In this document: positions 47,763-59,804 of the stretch, in pieces
How positions within the stretch are numbered: position 1 is the first letter of the stretch
How the letters are laid out: each line of letters opens with the position of its first letter
Source of the DNA: Pseudorasbora parva
Lineage: Eukaryota > Chordata > Actinopteri > Cypriniformes > Gobionidae
NCBI RefSeq assembly: GCF_024679245.1
Contig: NC_090182.1
Location: forward strand, 28,405,753 to 28,469,752
Direction: 5' to 3'
Length of the DNA stretch: 64,000 nucleotides
Translations under genes and position numbers: made by a program
The notes under the pieces: generated by a model
Told to the model about the DNA's origin: nothing
The model's input: the letters and a program-made list of their open reading frames with translations, nothing else
The model's database searches: none

Positions 47763-48804
47763 ATTACAGTAACATATTTGTTCTTTACAAGAATTTGGGT
47801 AACGGGTGAATGTTTGAATCTGATGAATTCTGTCAACACTAGAATATGTGTAAAAATTGATTCAATGCAATTAGATTTTTTTTTTTTGTAGGAAGCTATA
47901 AAGTTCCAAATAATGCGGTTGTACTTCTTCACGTCCCAATAGTAAGGCATGATCGAATTTTGTCATAGATTTGACATTTATCAATAGATGATCAAGCAGT
48001 AAGCAGTAACTGCACTGAACATTAGGATTTTGTGTTCCAGCTAATTATTATATTTTTGGTATTTAAAATGTTAATTATTATATATTTTTTTTAAATGGTA
48101 ACTTTATTTTGATGTCCACTTTAGACATTTTATAAGTACCTTTGCAACTACATCATTAGAGTATTATTATACTGTCTTCTTAATATCTCCTAACACTTTA
48201 TTTTGATGGTTTCTCAACAGACATTAGTGACTTGGTAACTAATTATATTAACCCAAACCCTAACACGTAACCCTAACCTAACAGTCTAGTACAGTTTTTT
48301 TTTAAATTGTACTCTAAAAAGTAATGAGTGAAATCACCACCTCATGTACCTAATCTTGAGACCAAGTCTGCAAAACTGCAAGCAAAAAAAAAACCTCATT
48401 ATTAGACTCATCATACAAAACAAACTGCTCTTGTGTTTCATTTGGCAAACACTGGCATTTAAATGACACACTCACCAAAACACAATTTTCAAAACACAAA
48501 AAAGTTTTACACAATTTATTCACTTAGAAATCAAAAATCAGTTTGTTTTACCCAATTAAATTGGATCACTTAGAAATCAAAACTCAATGTTTTGAGAAAC
48601 AAATATATTTTTCACCATTTTTTTAAGCGTTTATCTCATAAATATATAGTGAATATAGTCAAGTCACCTCTATTTCTATAGTGCTTTATACAATACATAT
48701 TGTTTCAAAGTGGCAAATTCAACAAATTGTGATTCTCCCGAAAAGCATTTCTAACAAGCCAATAGTGTCGGGTACCAAACTCTGTACTTTTAAGGGTACT
48801 GACT

Positions 48805-48900
48805 AGGGCTGTCAATCGATTTTAATATTTAATCACGATTAATTGTGTGATTGTCATGAGTTAACTCACGATTAATCACAAATTAATCACACATTTTTAT
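48805..48900. repeat. Interspersed repeat with AGGGCTGTCAATCGATT start
   Basis: The text AGGGCTGTCAATCGATTTTA and CACGATTAATCACAAATTAA belongs to a dispersed fish repeat; related text is at 63411-63440. Confidence 0.45.
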
Positions 48901-49392
48901 CATTTGTAAATGGATCTTAAATTAAGTTTAAATTAAGTTTTTAATACTCTAATCAACATGGGTTATAGACAAATATGCATGATTTATGCAAATGTACATT
49001 TATTATTAGTGAAACCACACAGCAAAAAACATGTTGGGAGATTTATCACCACGGGTGTTAAAATTATCACTTTCCGGGTGAACATACAGGTCCATCTTTG
49101 CTAGTGTTAAAACAACACTGACGAAAGTGTTCGTTATACAAACACTGTGTTAGTGTTTCTTTTTAGTCACTCAAGGTGTTGAGAAATGTATTACTCATAA
49201 GTGTACATTTAACACTTTATGGTGATTAATCTCACACACCCAGTGTATTTAATGTTTATTTATACTTAAATACTAAAATGGCACTGTGAATGAAATTTAA
49301 AACAATTTATATATATTATTTTATTTTTCCCCAAAAAAAATCAAGTGACTAAAAATGTATTTGAATATTTATTGAAATTGTAATATATCAAT

Positions 49393-49905
49393 TCCATTAC
49401 ATTTATGTATTTGGCAGACACTTTTATCCAGTGCGACTTACACTGCATTCAATACCATTTTTAGATTAAAAAAAAAAACATTTTTGTCAGTTCTTGCTTT
49501 CGCCGGGAATCGCTACAAAGCCATTGTTGTCACACATACAATTGAATAAAACAATTTCTTGTTATACTCTAATGCTATAACATCTTACCATGATAAATCT
49601 CTACTGCGTTTCAAACAAGATTAAACAAAGAAACATTCCTCAAGTAATGTTTTAATTGAAAATACAAAAATTCAACATTGTATATATTAAATCAACCTTA
49701 ATGTTAAAAAACTGTCTGGTTTGTAATTCATTCTGATAAAAAATACTATTCCTTTATAAATTAATACATTTACATTTGGCAGATGATTTTATCCAAAGCG
49801 ACTTACATTGCATTCAATGTACCGGTACGCATTTTTACATTTTGTCAGTTCTTGCTTTCCCAATTCATCGATCCCACGATCTTGGCGTTGATAGCGCTCC
49901 TCAAA
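49393..49905. repeat. Two copies of a TTTGGCAGA...GCGACTTACA interspersed repeat
   Basis: 49393-49510 (TATTTGGCAGACACTTTTATCC, then TGTCAGTTCTTGCTTTCGCC) and 49752-49905 (CATTTGGCAGATGATTTTATCC, then TGTCAGTTCTTGCTTTCCCA) are direct copies about 360 bp apart. Confidence 0.65.
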
Positions 49906-50397
49906 ATGATCCAAACACATAGTATCGTTCCTGTTAAAGAGACACATTTGGTTAAAACAAACACATTAAAAAAATCTAAGATATAAAGATTCAAACATCT
50001 TCAATCAACAAGCAGAGATACTTACATAGCCTGTCTTCCTTTCAGGATCGTTTAGGTTTGTAGAGTAAAAATGCCAAGGGCATACATAGATTGTGGCCTT
50101 AAGTGGTTTCCTTCTGCAATAATAAACAATATTCCATGAAACAAAAATCCTCCAAAGCAGAAAGCAAACTAAAAGACTCAAAATAATCAGGTCACTTTGT
50201 GTTTTACTTCAGGTTATTTTTATACCAACACATAGCAAGAAAACGTTATATTCAAAACATGAGCACTAATGTTACAGATTTACAATGCTACAACTAGAAA
50301 AGGCTAGAACTAAGTTGTACAGAAAAAATCGCGCATGGAAGGGCACTAATGCATGTCTGCTCAACTAATACAAAATAAGACGAAAAATGTCAAATAG

Positions 50398-50637
50398 TAC
50401 GAGTGTGCAATGTCGTGGAATGTATACGCCAAAACTCATTTCGGCGTGCATATGATACGCACTTTATGGCGTATATATGACACGCTCTCTTGGGTAGGTT
50501 TAGGGTAGTGGGGTGGGGGGTTCGTATGTATAATACGCCATAAATTGCGTATCATATGCACGCAAAAAACAGCGTATCATATGCACGCCAAAATGAGTTT
50601 TGGCATTTACATTCCACGACATTGCACACTCGTACTC
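50398..50637. mobile_element. 240-bp foldback MITE
   Basis: The left arm GTACGAGTGTGCAATGTCGT...GGCGTGCATATGATACGC is mirrored by the right arm GCGTATCATATGCACGCC...GACATTGCACACTCGTAC. The arms of ~75 bp match closely, around a TAGGTTTAGGGTAGTGGGGT centre. Confidence 0.75.
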
Positions 50638-51562
50638 GATCTTAAGTTTCTATATATTGACTGAAGCAGTTCATGAAGAAAAGCGTGTCCTACGATGTTT
50701 TCGACATTTTGGAGCGCTGTACAGAATGGTCGGCGTATGTTATCAAAGTACCACGACCACGATTTCACTCGCAAAATGTTGCAGGCCGATCAGTATGCGC
50801 AGCACCGACAATGATGGACCGTGCTATCCGTGGGTGCTCGGCGAGGGATCGAGCCCCGGCGTCACACAAGAAAAAAAAATTAAGAGCAATTAATTCATTC
50901 GATTAACGTCTACTTTCTCATTTGAATGACATTTCAAAACACCACGGGGTGAAAGACGTTATGCCAAATGAGAAGAAATAACTATCCAAGTCCAGTGAGT
51001 TAAAAAATGACACATAATGTTAATGCTGCTACATTATTACAAAATTAGTACAACGAAATTAAGTCACTTACGTAAATCTCGTCCTCCATTAACGAATTTA
51101 GTGTGTTAGTGGGGGTTATTCAGTTATGTTAAACTGAATGGCGGCTTAAAAGCGCGCTAAATTTAAACTGAGGTAAAAAAAAAAAAAAAAAAAAACGCTA
51201 ACAGAGTTAAGTCAACCACATCGGCTACGTTACTCATTATACAAGCTCATTAATAAATCACAAGTTGATAAGATAATAATACTATACTATACCTTGTCCT
51301 TGTAACCGTTGTGTGTGCAGGGAAATCCATAAAGATGGAGAGACCGAAGGATGAGCTGGGAAATTTAAAATGCTCTGCACATGCGCAGATGTTGATTGTT
51401 AACACCCAAAGGAAACACTGTGCTTTATCACCCAAAGGAAACACTGTGCTTTATCACTAAACAAGTGATAAAGCATATCATATTTGTAAATTAACACCAG
51501 ATTTTATCACTAGATGCCCAACACCAGGTTTTTATCCCTCGGTAATTTGCTGTGCATACTTA

Positions 51563-52275
51563 TTCAATTATAATCAATAGAGACGCCTGGATGCCAGCCG
51601 AACTTAGCCCCGCCTACAAATTTTTTAGGTCGGGCGGTTCGGTCTGGCCTCGATCCATAGAGGAGTAATTATCCCCGAACAGAAACTGTTCAGACCAATG
51701 AAATCATCAGGGACAATGACGGACAGATGATCAACAGTAACGTAATCATGCACGACATCAAAAGTGCTTGGATTATATTTGTTCAAATCCTAAACGGAGA
51801 GCTTGTTTGTATATGCATTCACCTTCAGAATTTCTCTCAAAAATGATCATGTTGGGTAAGTACTCTGTGTATCATTCAATTCTTTTATTTTTTTACAACA
51901 CCGACTAAGATCGTTTATTCCAGCGCGTGTGCAGACAGGGTTGGCAAGTTTTTACAACAAAATCCGCCAACTACTAGCCCTAAACAATAGCTTATCGGGG
52001 GGTTCTCCGGGAAAAAAAATTGCGTTTGGGGGTAAAATGTGTGTTACTTTGGCACGGTTGCCTGTTAAAATTCGCACTCATGGGTCTATATATCACATAA
52101 GTTGCTTCAACCCGCGTACATAGAAAACAACCCATTTATTGCTCTGATTGGTTGTAGGTCTATCCAATTGAGGTCTTTCCTGGTTTGGTTGAAACACGCC
52201 CCATAATCACAGCCCAATGGAGCAGTTTCAGACTCATATTCTGACTAGAATTGCGTATGACCACGTCAGGCTACA
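51563..52275. repeat. Probable mobile-element segment
   Basis: GC-rich text such as CCGAACTTAGCCCCGCCTAC and, at the right, GAAACACGCCCCATAATCAC and GACCACGTCAGGCTAC is unlike the AT-rich surroundings and of a type seen in fish transposons. I could not match both ends. Confidence 0.35.
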
Positions 52276-52279
52276 ATAG

Positions 52280-54335
52280 TACAGCATGAAGACTAGAGAT
52301 GTATCAAAGATCAGCTTTGAAGTTCAGAATAAGCAGTGATTTCTTTCATTTTAATAATATAATTAAAGGGAGTTTTTTCACTGGCAGTTTAAGTTAAGGT
52401 GTTTGCCTTGGCAAGTGATGTGTGATGTTTGGCCTGTTGTGTGCGTGTATTGTGGTTTTGTGTGTAGGATTTCGAGCAATGGAGCCATAGTTTTAGAAAT
52501 TTTGTCTAAGCAATAAAAAAAAAACTAATAGTCTAATGATAGTTCATTGACATGTAGTTGCAAAGTTACTAGTTAGTATATTGTCTATAAATTAAGATTC
52601 AGAGTTCAACATGTAATGTCAGAAGTATGTGTATTTTAATTCTCGAGAAGGTCTACAGTATCTAATGAAACTTTTGACATTTGCTGCCAGGTTTACTAAA
52701 AGCTTGAGCCAGTGCAAACCCTTTTTTGGCTTTAAAAAACGACTGTTAGAATTTACTAAAGACACACAGTGAAAAATTACTGCTGTAAAGGTGTGCACAG
52801 TTACATTTGCAGCTGACTGGATTGCATATGCATTTTTACGATATATTTTGTTAGTCAATTTACTGGTATATGTGGCATTATTTACAAAAATAGCATGTCT
52901 TAAACCAGATACAAGATTGCGTTTCTCTTGGTAGATTGCATTGGTTAGATTGCCGGTTGCTTCTGTGTGCTTTAATTTGAGCGTTGTCACATAACTTTCC
53001 ACTCCCTTCTGTACTTTTTTGGAATTGTGCTTTCACGCTAATTTGCCCTATTTAGTAAATCTGGCTCTTGGTTTTTAAAACTAGCTACTTTTCATGCTAG
53101 ATTAATTTTATGTTAGATAATAGTTTATATAATATATGTAATAGTTCAAAAAATAAATAAACAAATGCTATTTGCTTGTATCATGTATTTCAGGACATAG
53201 AATTGTGTCCCTAAACATAGTGGAAAAAGTGTAAAATGTATACATTTTCTAGGTGAAAAATACTTTAAAAATATATGCATGTATCTGTCTGTTAGTTTTT
53301 ACTTTCAGAGAGTTTGATTTATGTGTGTACTGGCCCAAAACCGAGTAGACAGCTTTTACTGATTCAACCCAGACAGATGTATCGTGTTCGCGGTTTGAAA
53401 TAAGGCCGCCTTGTCATACTTAAAAAAAGAGCCTTTGTTGCAATCTGCCGTCTCTGACAACATTTATTAATATCAGCTAAATTGCATTTCACTATGTAAT
53501 GTAAGGCATCCATTGATTAACTGTCCATCATAACACCACAATCCTTTCAACATGACCTTATGTTCTTTTAACCATTTTGGTTTAATAAAAATGCACATGC
53601 ACGACACTTCTATGATAGGGAATGCTTGAGACAGAGCTAAAGCAGCTCTGAGAGGTCAAATATGACATATAGTAAAATGCACATTTGCTGCAATATCACC
53701 ATAGGGGCATGGAAAGCTGTCATGAAGATGTCTTAAAGGAGGCCGCCTGGCAGACTCTTGGCCTGCTCCCGGTTTTGCTATGGGGGAAGGCTCTTTCATG
53801 ACTGTGGTATTTTTAACTTTGTATAATAAAGGGCTGCCCAGTCCCTGTTTCCTGAATCTGAACCTTTGTTATACTTCTAACTCACTAGCACACTGTAGGC
53901 CTGGACAAAAAGATTATATTATCAGATATTGTCCTATATCATCAGATTCACAATTTTCAATGTATACTTTTCAAAATAACATTTTTACATGATGTTTATG
54001 AATAAATTGATAAATTAAGTTTTTAATCAATTAACTTAAATTAACAGCGTGAACTGATTCATATAGTAAACTAATTCAAAGAATGAATGAGTAGAAATTG
54101 ATCACCTAATTTCTTTTTTTTAATTATGTCATTATTTAAAACCTGGATTATTTTCTTTGGAACACAAAAGAAGATATTTTGAAGAATGTTGAGTACCAAT
54201 GATTTCCATTATATGGACAAAAAGCACCAAACAATTTTGCTTTTTGTTCCATAGAAGCAAAAGTATTTTTTAATTAGGGATGCCATAATCTGTTTTAGCA
54301 GACTCTTTTTCCAGCAAGTCACGAGAAATCAAAGT
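52280..54335. other. No gene seen
   Basis: AT-rich DNA. A 127-codon minus ORF (52619-53002) lacks splice or family support. Confidence 0.4.
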
Positions 54336-54339
54336 TAAA

Positions 54340-55150
54340 GGACAACTCCAGGGAATTTTTAGCTTAATCTTGATCGCTATACCTTTGTGAGTACAGTGAG
54401 TACAGTCTATATATATATATATATGTATATGTGTATATATATATATTTTTTTAAACGGATTGGTCCTTGCAAGACGGAGCTATTACACTTAATGCCCAGA
54501 GCCCCCACTCAGTTAAAATGGCAGTTATGGAGGCATAAACGTAAAGGGTGTATTTGTGCCTCTTAACAGACACAAAATGCAATTAAAATGTCTGTCCAAC
54601 ATGAACAGGGCCCTTACATAAAAACGAGATGCGTTTAGCCACTTAGCCATTTTTTTATTCACCTAAATAGTGTTTTAGACAGCTAGCTGTAGTCTTTCGC
54701 TAAAGTCCCGTGACAATTCAGTTGTAGCTGGAAAAAGGTACATGGTCCAGTTGGAAGGAGCGTTGTGTGTGTGTGTGTGTGTGAAGAGAGATCTCATTGC
54801 TCTGCTCATCAACTTGTTGGCTCTCAGTATCGTATGTGTCCGAAAGAAACGGTTTTCTTTCTGTACCGCTGATCCGCTGCACGTTCAGTTGTTCGTGAAC
54901 CGGACATCACTAGAGGGATGATCGGCTCACAAGTGAAGAAGAAATGGTTTGCGTTTGTGCCTTTCCGAATTGTGGCAATGTAATGCGAAAATTTGCAGCA
55001 AACACTTTGACAAGGATGACTAACGTACACAGACACAGCACAGCAGAGCTGGTTGGAGAAAAATGTTATTCCGGGGTTGAAGACGGGTGCAACCACTGTG
55101 GAGGTAATTTAAACTTTATTTATCCTTCCATTTGGGCACACACAGCTTGA
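54340..55150 (+). pseudogene. Relic of a THAP-domain transposon
   Basis: From the ATG at 54944 the plus strand reads MVCVCAFPNCGN, which matches the start of a C2CH THAP zinc finger (two Cys spaced as C-x4-C). After a deletion another frame reads ICSKHFDKDD (54990-55020), the finger's C-x2-H half, then a stop. THAP fingers start transposases of the P, Kolobok and ISL2EU type. The upstream 54340-54760 text (GACAACTCCAGGGAATTTTT, GGTCCTTGCAAGACGGAGCT) looks like the element's 5' end. Confidence 0.5.
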
Positions 55151-55679
55151 GGAAAGATGTGCAGTAATAAAATAGTCATGCTTTACACACACAACGCTCT
55201 TCACAACTGGACTATTTATTTCGTTTAACTTCTACAAATTAAGATATTCTTTATAAAACCTGAGAGATTTCTCAGTCCATTTAAAGTCCATTCCTCTCAA
55301 ACTTAATAGATCCAATAAATGTCAAAAAGGCATCTTAAAAATAACTAATCCAAATTCAAGTCTTCATAATAGACACAGTGGCTTTATATAATGAACAGAT
55401 TTACCATGGTACACAGGATGTTCAAATTTGCGTGATGCGTAAAAACAACATAAGAATGAGTAAATGCACAATATTTTTTGGGGGGAGTTAATATTTACAG
55501 TTTGGGAATAGTCTTTTCGACAGGATTTCTTGTGATTAAAACTGTGACTGGTTGCATTGATCATCAGAAGCGCACTCCTTATAGTGAAAGCGCAAACTTA
55601 ATTTAAATTAGCAGATCACATTTGGTTTCAGTAGTATGATTATTTTAAGCATTTTAGATGATTTATTCTTTCAAATCCG

Positions 55680-56497
55680 ATTTCAATGTTGGGACACTGT
55701 ACAAATTTTGAATAAAAACAGAATGCAATGATGTGAAAGTTTCAAAATTTTATATTTTATTCAGAATACAAAATAGATGACATATCAAATGTTTAAACTA
55801 AGAAAACGTATAATTTTAAGGGACAAATAAGTTGATTTTAAATTTAATGGCATCACATCTCAAAAAAGTTAGGACAAGGCCATGTTTACCACTGTGTGGC
55901 ATCCCCTCTTCTTTTTATTTTGTAAACTTCTGGGGACTGAGAAGACAAGTTGCTCAAGTTTAGGAATAGGAATGTTGTCCCATTCTTGTCTAATACAGGC
56001 TTCTAGTTGCTCAACTGTCTTAGGTCTTCTTGGTCACATCTTCCTCTTTATGACTTGGCAAATATTTTCTATGGGTGAAAGATCTGGACTGCAGGCTGGC
56101 CATTTCAGTACCCGGATCCTTCTTCTACGTAGCCATGATGTTGTAGTTGATGCAGTATGTGGTCTGGCATTGTCATGTTGTAAAATGCAATGTCTTCCCT
56201 GAAAGAGATGATGTCTGGATGGGAGCATATGTTGTTCTAGAACAAACAGCTGTTCCTTATATGTGCATTTACCTTTTCCGGCCTCTTATACCTGCCCCAA
56301 CTTTTTTGGAATGTGTAGCTCTCATGAAATCCAAAATGAGCCAATATTTGGCATGTCAAAATGTCTCACTTTCAAAATGTCATATGTTATCTATATTCTA
56401 TTGTGAATAAAATATAAGTTAATGAGATTAGTAAATTATTACATTCCTTTTTTATTCACAATTTGTACAGTGTCCCAACTTTTTTGGAATCAGGTTT
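55680..56497 (-). pseudogene. Tc1/mariner-type transposon, internally deleted
   Basis: Terminal inverted repeats of about 40 bp: left TTGGGACACTGTACAAATTT, right AATTTGTACAGTGTCCCAAC. On the minus strand the C-terminal transposase part is clear near 56034-56228: LQHDNARPHTA (second catalytic D) and CSPDLSPIENICQVIKRKM (third acidic residue in PIEN). The N-terminal half is missing. Confidence 0.75.
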
Positions 56498-56699
56498 GTA
56501 TATGTATAGTGCATTAATAGCGAGAGAGGTGGGACATAGCGAGCACTGGGAGAGAATGCTGCCTGCATTGAAAGCATGAATAATAAGTTAGGTAGAAAAA
56601 TTTCAGTTTACAGTTTCAGTGACATTACTACATTAGAAGATTATATAAACTATTGAATATAATGTATATTGATGCAATGGAGGAATATTTGTGGGTCCT

Positions 56700-56700
56700 G

Positions 56701-56731
<31 letters not shown>

Positions 56732-56752
56732 TAATAATAATAATAATAATAT
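56700..56752. repeat. (ATA)n microsatellite
   Basis: Imperfect ATA/TAA trinucleotides. Confidence 0.9.
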
Positions 56753-57526
56753 TTTGATAATAATAAAAAAAGTAAAAAATTAAACAACTTTATTTTGGCT
56801 TAAAATATTGCAATACATATTGTATCGTGACTTCAGTATCGCTATTTATAACTAATCGTGAACAGTATATCATTACATTGCTAATTGAAACCATCCCAGT
56901 ATGCATTATAATGGTCCATTTTATTTGGTCAGCAAATCATTTTCAAATAATGCTCAACCCTGTATCATATATTGTAATATAACACAAAGACCTGTTGAAT
57001 AGGGTAGCTGCTGAATAGCTGTTAAATCTATAATCTTTTTAGATCGGCTCAGAAATGTTTTGCAAGCCAATTCATTGTTTGATAAAGCGTTTAGGTCTGT
57101 TTGAAGAGTTTTGAAATAATACTGAGGATTTTCTAGTTTAATGCAAAAAGTTGCAAAGGCCTATTGAACCTCTCTTTGATATCATGTGGCTGTTTTAATC
57201 GGATTGTTTTGAATGACGTCTTCTGATGGAAGCAACTACACAGGATGTCAAACGTTTTACTTGTGTCCACATTGCGATATCATGTCAGAGGACTAGTAGA
57301 CTTAGCAGTCTGTCACTTTGGGTGCCCTCCAGAGGTTAAACACCTAATTAGCAGATGGATCTTCTAGCCCAGGGGAGTGCTTCTGTCAGAGGAATGGGTC
57401 CAACTGGTTTTGTAAATGTCAGGCCATTTAGATATTTGTCAGATTGCGTCTAAGAGAAGGTGCTGGCATGATGAGTGCTGGCTGCTTATCTTGGGTCTCA
57501 GGTTGGGTCCCTGTTTCAGTCGCTGG

Positions 57527-57530
<4 letters not shown>

Positions 57531-57589
<59 letters not shown>
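57531..57589. repeat. (TG)n microsatellite
   Basis: About 29 TG units. Confidence 0.95.
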
Positions 57590-57592
<3 letters not shown>

Positions 57593-57599
57593 CATTGAG

Positions 57600-58430
57600 G
57601 CTCTTTAAAGGCCTGCTTTACTTTACATAGAACAGAGTTTCTTCCTAAAAGATGAATAAAAAAGACAGGCTTTTCAATTGTTTTGAAATGATTTCATTAG
57701 GGTATTTCTATCTATAGACATTAACTCATGTGCAGTACAGGACGTGCTGAAGACACCATATACGGCAACTCTACCAAAAAAGGATAGATGCCAATGCTTA
57801 TAATGTTCACTGGGAGGTCTAATATGACACAACAGTTGAAAGAAGGAAATTATTCTAAGAATATCATCAAATATAGAATATCATCAGAATATCCTTTACA
57901 GGTCTGGTTGTTTGCCATAGTAATAATGTGCCTGTATAATGTCTTTAGCACATTATCAGTGTTTTTCAAAAGGCCCACTTTGGATATTGTCTATATGAAA
58001 ATTAAATTGTATTTCTGTGTAGTATGTACCACACAAGGGATTAAAATGTTAATGCAGATAGATAAGAGTATAAAAGCTTTTGGCACAAAACAGGGCAATA
58101 TTCCCATTAAGCTATTTGAATCACTGTGAAAGAGACTGTTCCTTACTTAGCGTTACATGTGCACAATGTTCTTTACCTTCTGTATTGCTGTACGTAACAT
58201 TTACTTTCATTTGTATTATGATTAAGTATTAATTATGCATTAAGCTCAAGCTTGTGCAATGTATTGTTAAAAAAATCTGTCATCAATTACACACCATCAT
58301 GTTGTTCAAAATCCAGTCGGGATGAGTTGATTTCTTTTAATCGACAGTATGCTACGGATGCTGTTGATTGAGCATAACTTTCACTGAACTCAGAATATGC
58401 CTTTTAGAGCTTAAGTTAATCCAAAAATGT
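57600..58430. other. No gene seen
   Basis: AT-rich DNA with a 113-codon ORF (57788-58129) that shows no family or splice support. Confidence 0.4.
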
Positions 58431-58439
58431 TAATTCTTT

Positions 58440-58880
58440 CATTTACTATTCTTTTATTTTCATTTCTATCATTTACTCACCCTCATGTCGTTCAAAGCCT
58501 GTGAAACTTTCATTCATCTTTGAATCTTAAGAAATTAAGACGCTTCAAAAAGTTCATAAAGAGGTTGTATCCATCTGCATTGAGCGGTATAATCCAAATT
58601 TTCTGAAGAGACTTGATCACTTTATATCATTGAATTTAGGCTTTGATTTACGTACAAACATTCATCAGCACAATCTTCAGATCTGGGAAATAAGGCTCAA
58701 GCATGCTTGCTTGATGTGCAAGATGATAAATAAATCTAAAATTTGGACTAAACTAATATGAATTAGTTTGGTAGTTGTGTAGCCATCAATGGAGGGACAG
58801 ATTTCATTAAAAATATCTTCACACTATTTTATTTTAATTGATGACAGAATTTTCATTTTTGGATGAGTTATCTCTAATGT
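58440..58880. mobile_element. Dispersed non-autonomous element
   Basis: ATTTACTCACCCTCATGTCG, then GCCATCAATGGAGGGACAGA and TTGATGACAGAATTTTCATT belong to a repeat family common in cyprinids, related at its ends to the GTTCACCC MITEs. Confidence 0.5.
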
Positions 58881-59804
58881 TTTTTGAAATACTTTGACTA
58901 TATATTTATAGACTGCCTTAAGTCTTATCTGAGATTTTTACAATCATCTTTTTACAACAGTCTATGCTTATCTTCAAGACATGCTTTAAACTCCATTAAG
59001 GAGCAAAAAAAAAAAAAAAAAGTAACTACTGTAGCCAAACATGAATCTTCCTGAAAGCTCTTAAACTCTGAACCTTTAGTGTGTCTGTGGCTTTCAACCT
59101 CTAGCTGTTCAAATGTTAAGTGTCTAACTGAGACGTTACAGACCAATCTGTTGGTCGCATGACTCCTCAAGGGCACCTACTGATTTCACCAGCTGGATCA
59201 CAGCAGAAACACTCAAGTTTTGGTGGCTGTCCCAATATTCTCCTCTCGTCGGCTTGGCTAGACAATATCTAACTTCTCACACTCACATATGGATGCCAGT
59301 TTTTGGCTCAAATCACAAGGGTTTCTTTTAATTATATCCCTGCACTTGTGGAAAGATCATGGACTATGCACTTTGCTAAGTCATTTAACCCCAGTGGGAA
59401 ACAAGTAGACTCACAGTCCTTGACCAGGAATGGTCTTGTGCCATATTTGGACTTTGACTCATTTGAAGTTGCACGAACCAAGTTCTATCAGCAAGGCTTG
59501 AAAATAACAGCTGTTCAAGTATGTTGTATACAACTCTGACTCATTATGCTAAACTAAATTTGGAGTTGTTATTATTGTGATTTGAGGTTTTGATGTCTGA
59601 TAGCCATGTGTGTTCATTCTTCCATATAATTGAAAAGGTCTTTATTATATAGAAGAGACCAGAGCAAGTTGCCAATTTTTAGCCCAGTGAAAATGTATCA
59701 GGTTAAGTTTATATTTGGAAGACAATTTCTAGATTTCTTGGATAGAAAAAAACAATTGAACATTTAATCTATTTCATGTTATTTCCCAGGAAACATGACA
59801 AATT

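Larger units (their letters stand above)
49018..51558. mobile_element. Long DNA-transposon-like unit with CACAGCAAAAA ends
   Basis: Left CACACAGCAAAAAACATGTT and right GGTAATTTGCTGTGC are inverted. Inside each end lie mirrored motifs: GTTAAAATTATCAC near 49060 and AACACCAGATTTTATCAC near 51500. It contains the repeats at 49393 and 49752 and the foldback element at 50398. A CpG-rich piece at 50680-50870 could be transposase-derived, but I do not recognise it. Confidence 0.45.
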
